From positions 62,001-126,000 of the forward strand of contig NZ_LHUR01000005.1 of assembly GCF_001263795.1 (NCBI RefSeq): a DNA stretch of 64,000 bases, read 5' to 3'. This DNA comes from Clostridium homopropionicum DSM 5847. Lineage in GTDB: Bacteria; Bacillota; Clostridia; Clostridiales; Clostridiaceae. The notes beneath the pieces were generated by a model. It did no database searches. It saw nothing but the letters and a program-made list of their open reading frames with translations, and was not told where the DNA came from. The position numbers and the translations under genes were made by a program. Positions 1 to 9,522 of the stretch are shown here, piece after piece. How positions within the stretch are numbered: position 1 is the first letter of the stretch; each line of letters opens with the position of its first letter.

Positions 1-3000
1 TTTATGCTATTTATTGTATTTACTACACTATTTATTGTAATACTATTATAAATATCTATCTCACTCTGGTTAGAATCAAATATATACGGAACAAAGTTTT
101 GAGTAATAATATATTTTTGACCCATATTAAGTTTATTTCCACTTATACTTATCTGGCCATTTGATATATTTTTCCAGTTTTCCATAAGAGTAAGCTTACC
201 ATTAACTATAGTATATAACATAAAGGTACTGTTACCCCTAAAATCTATACCGTTAGTGCTTATATTCAGTGTAAGATCCTCACCAAGAGGTTTACCTATA
301 TCATCCTCTTTTGCATAACCTATATCTAATAAAGACCCAAGAGTATAGGTAAATCCACTTATAACCTGAGCTTCTCCAGATTTAATATAGCTTTCTATAG
401 TTCCTTCTTGACCTGCAGCTACTTTACTTGTAAAGATTCCAAATTTTGTAATACTTATTGGTGCCTGCTCATCTATAACCTTTAAGCTTATTTCAGGTGT
501 AAATCTATTTACATAACTACTTCCATCTACATCAGTATAGCTAATGGAGGAAGCATTTTCTTCATTTCCAAGTAAATAGTCCCCAGCCTTTGTAGCTTTC
601 ACTTTAACTGTGAATTTAAGCTTCTCAAGTATAGAATCATCTACAGTGTAATAATCAATATTATTTATTTTCTTTATCAAATTATAGTTTATATTGTCTA
701 AAGAGCCTACTATTACTTTTCCACCTTCTTCAATAGATAAATTTTCTACTGGAGTTTGTGAATTTATATATTTTACTTCTTGTGCAATTAAGCCTTCAGG
801 CAGCTTAACCTGAAACTTAATATCTTTTACAGTTGGAAGCTTTATTTCTTCTGCTATTCCATTATAAACCTGTTGTATTTCACTTGAACTTGTTGCTTGT
901 ATTACTTTAACATTTTCTGAAGCATTAGCTATTTCATTTAAGGCACTGCTATCAGCTCCTGAAGTAAAACCTACTAAAAAAGTATTTATTTTTGTAGAAG
1001 TATCATTGTTTATCTTTTCCATCATTTCTTTAGCATATTCAGTGGCTTCTGGCTTATCATAAGAATAGCCTCCAAAAACTTTATAATTTTCACTATTATC
1101 TAATATATAATTGTAATTATAATAGCTATCATTCCTGCCAACACTATAAGAAGTCGGAGCTCCGTCTGTTAATAATACAATATATTTATCTGCATCATTA
1201 CTATTTTTAAGCATATAATATGCTTTCCTTAGTCCATCTCCTGTATTTGTTCCACCTTCAGCATCTCCTACATCTTGTGATGAAATATTATCTCCAAAAT
1301 CTTTTTTAATATAAGCCTTATCACTATAGGTTACTAATCCAATATTTGTTTTTGAATCATTTTGAAACTTATTTAAAAATATATCAATTGCGTCCTTTGC
1401 TAAATTAAGCCTTGAATCTTGTGAATTAATATAATAATATCTCCATTCATAATAGTATGGCCAAAATGTCCAAACCCTTTCTCTTCCCCAATTTGTATGT
1501 TTTTTAGCTTCTTCTTCACTACAGTACACTCTATTTCCCGTTACATTATTGCCGTTAATATCCCAAGCCATACTTCCAGAAGTATCAACTACCAAAATAA
1601 TTTCTTTATTCTTTTTATATAAGCTATCATTTTTTATTTTTTCTATTCCCTCTGAAGGGTCAATTGTATAGTTAATATTAAAGCTATCATTAACCTTAAG
1701 CTTATCCTTATCTACTCCGCTAGCTAAAGCTTGGGTAGTCTTTATTGGTGCTTTTAAAGTTACTTTATTATTTATTTTAATATCAACATCATTAAAATAG
1801 TGTTTATATTCCTTATCAGATACAACATAGCTTAAATATGTGCTTTCCCCAGTTATTTTATAATCTTGCTGTATCAATGAAGTATTTGTGATTTTTCCTT
1901 TAAAACTTATGGAAAAGTTAACAGGCTCAGCCTTATAATAATCATTTCCTCCACCATTGTTTCCATCATCTTCTATAGAATAGTTTATAGTTTTTACAGT
2001 TCCACTAATAGCTCCATCATTATATTCTAAGCCTTCAGGAAGATTTGTAACTTCAATCCCATTTGGAACAGTAAGATAGAAATTTGCTTCCGTAGAAATT
2101 GTTGAAGATATGGCTTTTGCTATTTCTTCATATATTTTATTTATTTGATTCTTGTTATTAGCTTTTACTTTTTTACCGTTAATTGCCCTTGCAATTTCTG
2201 AAAGCTCTGGCGAGTTAATTCCATATCCGAAGCCCACAACAAAAGATTTTATGCTTTCTTTAGCTTTAATCAAATTTCCTATATTTTGAACGTAATTCAT
2301 AGCATCTATTTGAGCTCTGTCCCCATAATATGAAACGTAAGTTCCTACAGGAGCATCTGAAGTTTCAAATTTTTTAGATGTTATACTGCTAAATTCAGTT
2401 TCTTCATTTGAATCTGTAATTACCCCTTGCTTATATAAAAAACTTTCTGTATAGTTTACAGTTCCACTTTTTGCTGTATAAGCAGTAGGTGCCCCGTCTG
2501 TAATAAGAATTATATATTTTTTAGCATCTGCTCTTCCATTATTCAGTAAATAGTAAGCCTTTCTAAGTCCGTCTCCAGTGTTTGTGCTTCCTTCTGCTGA
2601 AAGAGAATTAATTCTGTTTTTTAAATCCTGAAATTTACTACTATTTACTAAACCTTCTCCTAAAATCTCTGCTGACACATTGTATCCTACTGCAGCTATA
2701 CTGGCCTTACTATCTGAAGAAAATTTATCTATAAAATTTGATGCAATTTTTTTTAATGTAGTAAGCTTTTGTTCCTTGTCCAGCTTATCTCCCATACTTC
2801 CGGATGTATCCATCACTAATACTATTTCTTTATAAGCTCCTGTATTGACTGTCACATCCTTTGCCCTGATTTCTTCAGGTTGAACAGCAAAATTAATTGT
2901 AAATTCCTGCTCTGCTTCTCTTACAATATTACTTGGTGCAGCTTCTCCATTAGATAAACTTGCATTGTTATTTCCTGAGTTACCATTAGAAGATGCTTTT

Positions 3001-3086
3001 ACAATTGTAAAATTCATTTGAGAAAATAAAAAAATTATTATTGCACTAATACTTAAAAATCTAGTTATTCCTTGATGTTTTTTCAA
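1..3086 (-). CDS. Secreted protein with two VWA domains, partial (C-terminus beyond window)
   Basis: Open frame of 1028 codons running off the left edge. It starts at a TTG (3084-3086) behind a strong GAGGGGGG ribosome site, so an ATG-only ORF caller would miss it. The first ~33 residues (MKKHQ... basic, then hydrophobic) look like a secretion signal. Two von Willebrand A domains follow. VWA1 has the MIDAS motif DTSGS at residue 93 and a later TDGAPT; VWA2 has DTSGS at residue 501 and again TDGAPT. The two look like an internal duplication. Beta-rich sequence follows VWA2. It is the last visible gene of the type IV pilus operon, 15 bp after a minor pilin gene. VWA proteins act as metal-dependent adhesins in several pili (family knowledge), so a PilY1-like or tip-adhesin role is inferred. 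The C-terminus is not seen. Confidence 0.85.
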   Translation of the reverse strand, partial: MKKHQGITRFLSISAIIIFLFSQMNFTIVKASSNGNSGNNNASLSNGEAAPSNIVREAEQEFTINFAVQPEEIRAKDVTVNTGAYKEIVLVMDTSGSMGDKLDKEQKLTTLKKIASNFIDKFSSDSKASIAAVGYNVSAEILGEGLVNSSKFQDLKNRINSLSAEGSTNTGDGLRKAYYLLNNGRADAKKYIILITDGAPTAYTAKSGTVNYTESFLYKQGVITDSNEETEFSSITSKKFETSDAPVGTYVSYYGDRAQIDAMNYVQNIGNLIKAKESIKSFVVGFGYGINSPELSEIARAINGKKVKANNKNQINKIYEEIAKAISSTISTEANFYLTVPNGIEVTNLPEGLEYNDGAISGTVKTINYSIEDDGNNGGGNDYYKAEPVNFSISFKGKITNTSLIQQDYKITGESTYLSYVVSDKEYKHYFNDVDIKINNKVTLKAPIKTTQALASGVDKDKLKVNDSFNINYTIDPSEGIEKIKNDSLYKKNKEIILVVDTSGSMAWDINGNNVTGNRVYCSEEEAKKHTNWGRERVWTFWPYYYEWRYYYINSQDSRLNLAKDAIDIFLNKFQNDSKTNIGLVTYSDKAYIKKDFGDNISSQDVGDAEGGTNTGDGLRKAYYMLKNSNDADKYIVLLTDGAPTSYSVGRNDSYYNYNYILDNSENYKVFGGYSYDKPEATEYAKEMMEKINNDTSTKINTFLVGFTSGADSSALNEIANASENVKVIQATSSSEIQQVYNGIAEEIKLPTVKDIKFQVKLPEGLIAQEVKYINSQTPVENLSIEEGGKVIVGSLDNINYNLIKKINNIDYYTVDDSILEKLKFTVKVKATKAGDYLLGNEENASSISYTDVDGSSYVNRFTPEISLKVIDEQAPISITKFGIFTSKVAAGQEGTIESYIKSGEAQVISGFTYTLGSLLDIGYAKEDDIGKPLGEDLTLNISTNGIDFRGNSTFMLYTIVNGKLTLMENWKNISNGQISISGNKLNMGQKYIITQNFVPYIFDSNQSEIDIYNSITINSVVNTINSI

Positions 3087-3101
3087 TGTTTATCCCCCCC
3101 T

Positions 3102-3668
3102 CTAATCCACTTTATTTCTAAAATATATAATACTATTTATAGTTTTTTCTTCTTGTCCCTCTTCCAGCTGAATAGTTACTTCAACATTGCTCGCATCTTT
3201 AAAAAAATTACTAGATTTTAATTCTATTGACTTTATTCCTGTAGAAATTACTGTTTTTCCAGTTGCTATATAAGAATTATTTACTGAATCAAAATTTCCT
3301 TCACTATAATTCAGCTGTACTTTTCCCTCTACTGTCTCAAGCCAAAATATATTTCCCTTTATAGTAGTATCATCAACATCTTGATTTGGAATTTTAAATA
3401 CAAATTTAGTTACATCAGTTATACTGTTTTGATCAAGCGTATTAATACCTGGCTGAATTTCTCCAATTCCCTTAGATTCCATGGCTTTCTTACTAATAAA
3501 GTCTATTGCCCTTTCACCTTCTCTTTGCAAATCTAATTCCTTACTGACTTTAAACAATGTATTATAGTTACTAAAAAAGAATGTAGAAATAGCTGCAGCA
3601 ACAATTCCCATTAAGGCTAAAGTAATCAGTAGTTCCATTAATGTAAACCCTTTTTTCTTTTTTATCAT
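3102..3668 (-). CDS. Type IV minor prepilin (PilW/pseudopilin-like)
   Basis: 188 residues. A short basic leader (IKKKKG) precedes FTLMELL, the class III prepilin cleavage site with the conserved Glu at mature position 5, followed by a ~20-residue hydrophobic helix. Prepilin peptidase would cut after the Gly; no such peptidase gene is visible in the window. The globular part is beta-rich and has no recognised family. The gene sits 20 bp after the PilX-like gene and 15 bp before the VWA gene, so it is co-transcribed. Minor pilins of this kind usually prime pilus assembly and sit at the tip; this role is inferred from family and context. Confidence 0.85.
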   Translation of the reverse strand: MIKKKKGFTLMELLITLALMGIVAAAISTFFFSNYNTLFKVSKELDLQREGERAIDFISKKAMESKGIGEIQPGINTLDQNSITDVTKFVFKIPNQDVDDTTIKGNIFWLETVEGKVQLNYSEGNFDSVNNSYIATGKTVISTGIKSIELKSSNFFKDASNVEVTIQLEEGQEEKTINSIIYFRNKVD

Positions 3669-3688
3669 TAATTAACACCTCAAACCTG

Positions 3689-5770
3689 TTATTTCATCAA
3701 TTCCCATCCTTTTCTTATAATCAGCTTATCTCTTTCAATATCAGTAACTACGCTGTTATCCACTCCAACTTCATAGTCCGTATTAGTAATCAAGTCAGCA
3801 TTTAATATATTATCGAAATAATCGGGATATTTATTTACTAAATCATCTACATAATTTTTATTGTACAATATTTTATCTTTTGCTCCATCCATAAGCACAA
3901 AATTTCCTCCGCATATAATGGTTCCGCTAAAATCAATGTCTCCACAAAAATAAACATTTCCTTTTGTAACAATAACACCTTTTGCCTTATCTTTATTCAA
4001 ATCAATTATATCTTTGTCACCTAGAATAGAACTTCCATCATTTCCATCTTTACCCAATATCACCAAAGACTTATTTTCATCCTTATTTAATAATAATAAT
4101 TCCTTTTCATTAGAGCCTTGATTAATAATCCTAACATTTTCCATTTCATTAAAATTAATTCGATTAGCTACTTTAACTTGTACACTGTTTTGATTATAAA
4201 CATTGTCATTTGATTCAGTGGTTTCTCCCATGTAATATATTTTTCTTTTTAGTTCAATGGTTTTCTCCTTTAAATCTTGTTCATTTATTACGTCCCAACT
4301 CTTTATTACTCCATCATGAACTAAAGCACCTGTATTAAATTTAATTGTACCACCTATTCTTATTCCATTACCACCTAAAGTAAGTTGTCCTGGAAATAAT
4401 CTATTAAATTCAGTAAAATACTCACTTTTTTCCTTTATTAAAAATTGACTTCCATCTAAGAATCCAGTAACTAAATTTAGTGGTTCTAAAAATTCAAATA
4501 TCATTTTATCTTCACTATAAGGTCCTTCCGGTAATGGCATTGCATAAGCTTTGTAGTTTCCTTTTATGGAAAGTGATTCACCAGTTTGATATTTTACATT
4601 ATTATTTAAATTTATATAAGAAGACCCAGCAACCATAACATCACTAGTTATATTAAGGCTAGTACCACTCCCAAGATCGTCAGAATTAATAATTATGGAA
4701 CTTGATTTATCTGGATTTGGATCACCTGAGCCCTCATTGACTGCGTATAATCCGCCTTTAATATCTACCTGAGATTTTTTACCACTTATTTCCAAATCAT
4801 CATTTGTATTCAAGTCCCCAGTAATGTCTATCTTTGTTCCTTCTGATACCTTTAAAACTCTAGTATTGTTTACATATACATTACCTTTGCTTGTAAATTT
4901 ATTGTCGTTACCATTAAATACTATATTGCTTGGAGTTATCATTTCACCAGTTATCTTTAGATTACTATTATTATTTTGTAGAATTACTCCTTTAGTGTCC
5001 TTATTGGAACTACTCTCATTTCCCTTCACAAATATATTTCCAGTAATATCTACATCATTCCCTTGAACTATCATATCGCCATCAATTGAAATAGAGTTTA
5101 AAAAAGTTATATTGCTTGGAGGCAGCTTTGTAACATCACTTTTAACATAATAAACTGAATTATACTCTGGAATACCTATTTCATAATTAACATGAATAAC
5201 TTTTTCTAAGTCTTTTTCTTTAAATTTGGATTCTAGCTTTATAAGCATTTTATCTGGAGCAAATTTCAGCTCATCATTACTTGATAATACAGACACTTGA
5301 GGATTAGACCCATTTTCTGACAATTCATAGTTTCCACTTTCCACACTAGTTCTTATAGAACCTTCAATAAAACTAGTATATGCTGACCTAAAAACACTGT
5401 TTTGATATACCTTTATATAAGCCTCATCTACAGAACCATCGTCCTTTATAAAAAGACTCCCTTCAGTTCCTGGTTCTTTATTTGCCTCAATTACCTTCTC
5501 ATCATTTAAATTTAAATCATTCATAGCTGATTCTACATATGAATTCCCAGAAGCTATAGCTCCGTCAACTAGTTTACCTATAATTGCATAAGCCTTATCT
5601 AAACCTGATTCAGTAATATAAAAATTCTTTTTAGAGACTTCATTAAGGCTTCTAGCCCTATAACTAGTAACAGCTAAGGAACTAATAGCTATTCCTAAAA
5701 TACTTAAAACAGCCATAACCATAACAATCATAACAAATGAAGAACCTTTTTTTACCTTCTTCAATTTCAT
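3689..5770 (-). CDS. Large PilX-like minor pilin with beta-helix-like body
   Basis: 693 residues, far longer than a normal minor pilin (150-250). The N-terminus (LKKVKKG then SSFVMIVMVMAVLSIL) is a PilX-type leader and helix, without the Glu5 of classical pilins. Residues ~210-370 are a run of short Asn/Gly-rich beta repeats (patterns such as ITGNIFVKGN, KITGEMITPSN, DITGDLNTNDD), and a similar stretch recurs near 590-640. This resembles a right-handed beta-helix or bactofilin-like fold (inference). It lies between two other minor prepilin genes with 14-20 bp gaps. A structural or tip-presenting pilin is likely. The exact family is not recognised. Confidence 0.75.
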   Translation of the reverse strand: MKLKKVKKGSSFVMIVMVMAVLSILGIAISSLAVTSYRARSLNEVSKKNFYITESGLDKAYAIIGKLVDGAIASGNSYVESAMNDLNLNDEKVIEANKEPGTEGSLFIKDDGSVDEAYIKVYQNSVFRSAYTSFIEGSIRTSVESGNYELSENGSNPQVSVLSSNDELKFAPDKMLIKLESKFKEKDLEKVIHVNYEIGIPEYNSVYYVKSDVTKLPPSNITFLNSISIDGDMIVQGNDVDITGNIFVKGNESSSNKDTKGVILQNNNSNLKITGEMITPSNIVFNGNDNKFTSKGNVYVNNTRVLKVSEGTKIDITGDLNTNDDLEISGKKSQVDIKGGLYAVNEGSGDPNPDKSSSIIINSDDLGSGTSLNITSDVMVAGSSYINLNNNVKYQTGESLSIKGNYKAYAMPLPEGPYSEDKMIFEFLEPLNLVTGFLDGSQFLIKEKSEYFTEFNRLFPGQLTLGGNGIRIGGTIKFNTGALVHDGVIKSWDVINEQDLKEKTIELKRKIYYMGETTESNDNVYNQNSVQVKVANRINFNEMENVRIINQGSNEKELLLLNKDENKSLVILGKDGNDGSSILGDKDIIDLNKDKAKGVIVTKGNVYFCGDIDFSGTIICGGNFVLMDGAKDKILYNKNYVDDLVNKYPDYFDNILNADLITNTDYEVGVDNSVVTDIERDKLIIRKGWELMK

Positions 5771-5784
5771 AACATCATCCCTTA

Positions 5785-6663
5785 TTAATAAAATGTCTTG
5801 TAGGATTCATTTATTATTTTCTGTCCGTTTTTTTCAACCTCAATAGTTATTTTGTATATTCTTGAAAGAGCTCCGTAGCCTGTACTGCTATTTACCTTTA
5901 TTATATTGTCATACCTTTTTATGCTTCCTCCAAGATTTATAATTTGGCATTTTACATCTTGCTGGAGAGTAGCTGATTTTACAAAATAGAAAATAAGCTG
6001 TCCTGAGCATTTATTTTCTGCTGTAACAGTCAATGTATTATCAGGCTGTTTTGAAGGTGCTCCTTCTGGTAGCCCATCAGAAAAATTTCTGTTTATATCA
6101 ACTCTTATGATTATATCTTCATTTTCTACCTTTGTTTTACTTATGGTATTTTCTTCATCATTTATTTTATAAATAATATTATCTGCATTATTAGCAATCT
6201 GGAAATTAGGAACTATCTTTTGTTCTGAATTAACTATTACAGTCTTATCATAAACCTTGACCCAATCTCCTTCATCAGATATTTCAAATCTATAATCATA
6301 GACATTTGTATCTGTTCCACTAGTTGGTGGTGGAATTAAAAAATTCCCATCCCTCTCTACAGTATAGCTTATGCTAAAATCATTTTCTGAGGATGGATAT
6401 CCATACTGACTAAAGCTAGCTCCATTATCAATAATTTTATCTAATTCAATACTGTTATCAGATTTTATCTTTTCCATATATTTTTGAGCTATATTAACTG
6501 CTTCTTGTTTTGTCTTTGCCTCATGAGCTACCTTGAAGGAATTTAACACAAGATTTGAAAAAGGAACTAGTATTATAGAGAGAATGCCTATAGCTATTAT
6601 TATCTCCAGTAAAGTGAAGCCTCTTTTAGCTTTTTTGGAGTAAACTCTAAAGAATTTTTCCAT
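5785..6663 (-). CDS. Type IV minor prepilin (PilV-like)
   Basis: 292 residues. The leader ends SKKAKRG, followed by FTLLEIIIAIGILSIILVPF, a canonical class III signal with Glu5 and a hydrophobic helix. The remainder is a beta-rich globular domain without recognised motifs. It lies 14 bp upstream of the PilX-like gene and 14 bp downstream of pilO, so it is in the same operon. A PilV/PilI-type minor pilin that helps start the fibre is likely. The specific orthologue cannot be named from sequence alone. Confidence 0.85.
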   Translation of the reverse strand: MEKFFRVYSKKAKRGFTLLEIIIAIGILSIILVPFSNLVLNSFKVAHEAKTKQEAVNIAQKYMEKIKSDNSIELDKIIDNGASFSQYGYPSSENDFSISYTVERDGNFLIPPPTSGTDTNVYDYRFEISDEGDWVKVYDKTVIVNSEQKIVPNFQIANNADNIIYKINDEENTISKTKVENEDIIIRVDINRNFSDGLPEGAPSKQPDNTLTVTAENKCSGQLIFYFVKSATLQQDVKCQIINLGGSIKRYDNIIKVNSSTGYGALSRIYKITIEVEKNGQKIINESYKTFY

Positions 6664-6677
6664 ATTATCTCTCCTAA

Positions 6678-7979
6678 TTAATTTCTAGTAATATTTATAT
6701 TACCTTCACCTTTAGTTACTGACACCCTGTTTCTCTCTTTATCATCATCTTCTATATAAATATTAAAATTCTTATTTGTTTTATTATATACCCTGATATT
6801 AACACCTGACATATCCTTGTCTGAATTTCTCCATCTAGAAAACACTTTTAAATTTATGTTATCTCCCTTTGGATTGAAAGCTACTCCCGCTCCCTTAGAA
6901 TCCTTTGGATAAAAATCCTTAGAAGTATTGTACTTAAAATAATACTGTCCATTAATTTCACTTAAATAAAAATCCACATTTTCTATTCCCTGATTATCTG
7001 CAAACACATAGGAATTACTATCCCCTTCTTTGCCAACCATAACTGTTGGAAGGTCTGAGGAGGTAGGTCTTACACTCATAGTAAAATCATATTCTTCCTC
7101 TTTTTTTGCTTCCTGAGCTACAGTATTATTCTGAGTTAAGCTTCCAGTAATAATATTTCCTGACAAGCTACCAGAGTTATCTTTAAACATATTATCTTTA
7201 CCATAGTTACCATCATACTGCCACTTGTTATAATCAATATCTTCCTCTTCCAGCTTAGGTACTGCATAGAAATCCAATACCATACTTCCACTTAACCCTT
7301 CTCCATAAGCAGATAGATTTATGTTATTTATTATTATTCTTTTATAGAAGCCAGTTATTTCATCAATAAAACTCATTACATCCTCATGAGTTCCTCTAAA
7401 ATTAAGTGTTAAGGTAATTTTTTTAGCCTCTAAGGAAGTTTGTTCTTTAGCAGCATCTTTACTAGTATTCTGTGTTTTATTTATAGTACTACTACTTTCA
7501 GTAGGAATACTACCTTTCATTAATTCCATATATTTTTTAACCATTTCTTCAATAAGGCTAGTTTTCTTTTGTTCTTGAGCCTTTTCTTCTGCAACTGTCT
7601 CAATACTTACATCTGAAATACCTATGGAATCGCAGATTATATTGTTTTTATTGATCATTTCATCCATAATTACAATAATCTTTTCCTCTAATATTGAAGG
7701 AAAAAAGTCCTTAGATACTTCCAGTACCTTTGCATTTTCTATTTTTAAATCTTGATTTAGTTTTTTATTTAAGGTTATATTGGCTTGCAAGCCTTGAAGC
7801 TTAGTATTGTACTCTTCCTTTTGAGCTTTAAGCTGATTTACTTTAACACTTTGCTTTGAGTATATTAATTTGTAATATCCAAGAAAAATAATCGCTATTC
7901 CAAGGATAATCAGCATTATTTTTTCTCTTTTGCTTATGATCATATTTATTTTAATTTTTTTCTTTAAGTTTAACTTCAT
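6678..7979 (-). CDS. pilO: PilO-like inner-membrane alignment protein with C-terminal extension
   Basis: 433 residues, about twice the usual PilO length. It has a short cytoplasmic tail, one membrane helix (about residues 21-37), a coiled coil (~45-80) and a PilO-like core ending in a strand pair around residue 240. A further ~170 residues, Asn/Asp/Ser-rich and beta-strand-like, follow and are not part of standard PilO. Three bp separate it from pilN, the usual neighbour; PilN and PilO form a heterodimer that links the platform to the pilus machine. The PilO assignment rests on position, topology and coiled coil. The extension's role is unknown. Confidence 0.75.
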   Translation of the reverse strand: MKLNLKKKIKINMIISKREKIMLIILGIAIIFLGYYKLIYSKQSVKVNQLKAQKEEYNTKLQGLQANITLNKKLNQDLKIENAKVLEVSKDFFPSILEEKIIVIMDEMINKNNIICDSIGISDVSIETVAEEKAQEQKKTSLIEEMVKKYMELMKGSIPTESSSTINKTQNTSKDAAKEQTSLEAKKITLTLNFRGTHEDVMSFIDEITGFYKRIIINNINLSAYGEGLSGSMVLDFYAVPKLEEEDIDYNKWQYDGNYGKDNMFKDNSGSLSGNIITGSLTQNNTVAQEAKKEEEYDFTMSVRPTSSDLPTVMVGKEGDSNSYVFADNQGIENVDFYLSEINGQYYFKYNTSKDFYPKDSKGAGVAFNPKGDNINLKVFSRWRNSDKDMSGVNIRVYNKTNKNFNIYIEDDDKERNRVSVTKGEGNINITRN

Positions 7980-7982
7980 AAT

Positions 7983-8555
7983 TTAATTCTCCTCCTTCAA
8001 TTTAAAAGTTAAATTGAAAATGAAAGAAGAATTTTCATCGGCTGTTGCACTCGTTCCGCTTCCCGAAATAATTGACACATGAATGTTTTCAAAAGTATCC
8101 AACTGCTTTAAATTGTACTCCATTTCTCCAATTGCGACTCTAGTTTCTGCAGTACCATTCATGGTAATAAGCTTATTTGAGATACTCATACTTTGAAAGG
8201 ACACACTTTCTGGTACTACACTTGAAATCTCTTTAATAAGTGTAGTATTAATATAATCCTGTTTCTTTACTGTATCATTTATGCCTGAAACAGACTTATA
8301 GTACTCATTCAAAATTTTTAACTTTTCTTCAAGCTTAGCCTTTTCTGCATAAGCAGAGGTTAACTCTTTAGAATTTATATTAACTTGCATTTCTGCAATG
8401 CTTTTTTCTAATTTATTCATTCTATAAATGTTTATGCAATAAATTCCAATCATTATCCCCAAAATAAAAAATACAGCAGCACCGATATATGCAGCCTTTT
8501 TATTACGATTTTTATTCTTTTGTGAAAATGGTTCAAAAAAATTGAAGTCTTTCAT
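7983..8555 (-). CDS. pilN: PilN, type IV pilus assembly protein
   Basis: 190 residues: an N-terminal cytoplasmic segment with a FNFFEPF motif (the clostridial form of the INLLP-type motif that docks into PilM), a membrane helix at ~22-46, a coiled coil at ~48-85, and a ferredoxin-like alpha/beta domain. It is followed directly by the PilO-like gene. The usual upstream partner pilM is absent here: the 243 bp between this gene and the pilin holds a hairpin repeat and no coding frame. PilM may be encoded elsewhere, for instance left of the window. Confidence 0.85.
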   Translation of the reverse strand: MKDFNFFEPFSQKNKNRNKKAAYIGAAVFFILGIMIGIYCINIYRMNKLEKSIAEMQVNINSKELTSAYAEKAKLEEKLKILNEYYKSVSGINDTVKKQDYINTTLIKEISSVVPESVSFQSMSISNKLITMNGTAETRVAIGEMEYNLKQLDTFENIHVSIISGSGTSATADENSSFIFNLTFKLKEEN

Positions 8556-8665
8556 TTCTTCACCTGCTTAGTGTTTTGATGTAGTATTTTAATATAGTGT
8601 TTGTGTTTATTTTAAAGTGTACTTCAATTTGTATTATAGTGGTTTTGATGAGTAGAAGCAAAATA

Positions 8666-8735
8666 AATCGCTAATAGCTAGTCACTAGTCGCTAGATCTT
8701 TCATAGACTAGCGACTAGAGGACTAGAGATTATTA
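8666..8735. repeat. Heptad-period inverted repeat downstream of the pilin gene
   Basis: Seven-bp units of the type CTAGTCA/CTAGTCG run into a ~10-nt loop and return as GACTAGC/GACTAGA units, giving a near-perfect hairpin. The left arm TAGTCACTAGTCGCTAG pairs with the right arm with one mismatch and one extra base. It lies in the 243-bp gap between pilin and pilN on the transcribed strand. It could act as an mRNA 3'-end stabiliser or attenuator (inference). Confidence 0.8.
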
Positions 8736-8798
8736 ATTTAAACTAATTTTACTGTTCAATATATTATAAATGTACTCTTATATAAAATCGCGTAATAC

Positions 8799-9242
8799 TT
8801 ATTGCCAATCTGAATGTTGAGCCGGATAAATATCGTAGTAATTTGTTCCGTCTTTAACACTAACACTTACAACTCCCCCTGAAGTAATTGTCACAACAAA
8901 TGCTGTTCCTTTTACTTTAGGAGCTGGCACACTATTCAATGCATCTGCTATAAGCTTTCCGCTTCCCCCTGCATCTGCTAAAGAAATATTTGTTCCTGCA
9001 CCAGCTGCTCCACTTGCTGCAGTTACATTGGCTGTACCAGGTGCTATTTGTTCGTCTGCAATTAGCATAGCTGCAGTATCTGCAATCGTTTTTGCACTAG
9101 AAATATCAGCCTTCTTTCTCGCACTTGATTGTACATCGCTAAACTTCGGTATTGCTATAGCTGCCAAAATACCCAAAATTGCAATAACAATAATAAGTTC
9201 AATAAGCGTAAATCCTCTTTTCTTTTTTAAATTTTTAATCAT
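8799..9242 (-). CDS. pilA: Major type IV pilin
   Basis: 147 residues. The leader IKNLKKKRG is followed by FTLIELIIVIAILGILAAIAIP, a textbook type IV pilin start with Glu5 and the long alpha-1 helix. The C-terminal ~90 residues are Ala/Gly/Ser/Thr-rich and predicted beta-sheet, with no cysteines, so no disulfide-bonded D-region. The short size and classical N-terminus make this the likely major subunit, cleaved by PilD (not in window). It follows pilC in the operon, but the flanking gaps (323 and 243 bp) are unusually long and repeat-filled, so it may have its own expression level. Confidence 0.9.
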   Translation of the reverse strand: MIKNLKKKRGFTLIELIIVIAILGILAAIAIPKFSDVQSSARKKADISSAKTIADTAAMLIADEQIAPGTANVTAASGAAGAGTNISLADAGGSGKLIADALNSVPAPKVKGTAFVVTITSGGVVSVSVKDGTNYYDIYPAQHSDWQ

Positions 9243-9341
9243 TTAAAAACCCTCCCTTTTTATTTTTTAATAATTTATTTTAAGTTAATTATTAACACCT
9301 TTTTTATGATAAGTTGTAGACCGTATGTAGAATAGAGCCGC

Positions 9342-9514
9342 TAATCTCTAATCGCTAGTCGCTATTTTGTTTTCATATAATGCTAAAGTTTAGCGATTTT
9401 TCTGCCCTAACTCTTCTATACTACAAGGCCTTCTCTATACACCAAGCTTCAGCTCTACACAGAAACCTAGAGACTAGCGATTAGCCACTAGTGATTAATC
9501 TGACTCCCCAAAAT
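9342..9514. repeat. Heptad-period inverted repeats upstream of the pilin gene
   Basis: Left arm: CTAATCT, CTAATCG, CTAGTCG, CTATTTT in strict 7-bp phase. Right arm ~110 bp later: GACTAGC, GATTAGC, CACTAGT, GATTAAT. The arms share a complementary core (CTAATCGCTAGT with ACTAGCGATTAG). The sequence between them (about 9370-9470) shows no gene. It is in the pilC-pilin gap on the transcribed strand. Confidence 0.75.
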
Positions 9515-9522
9515 CCGTTTTA

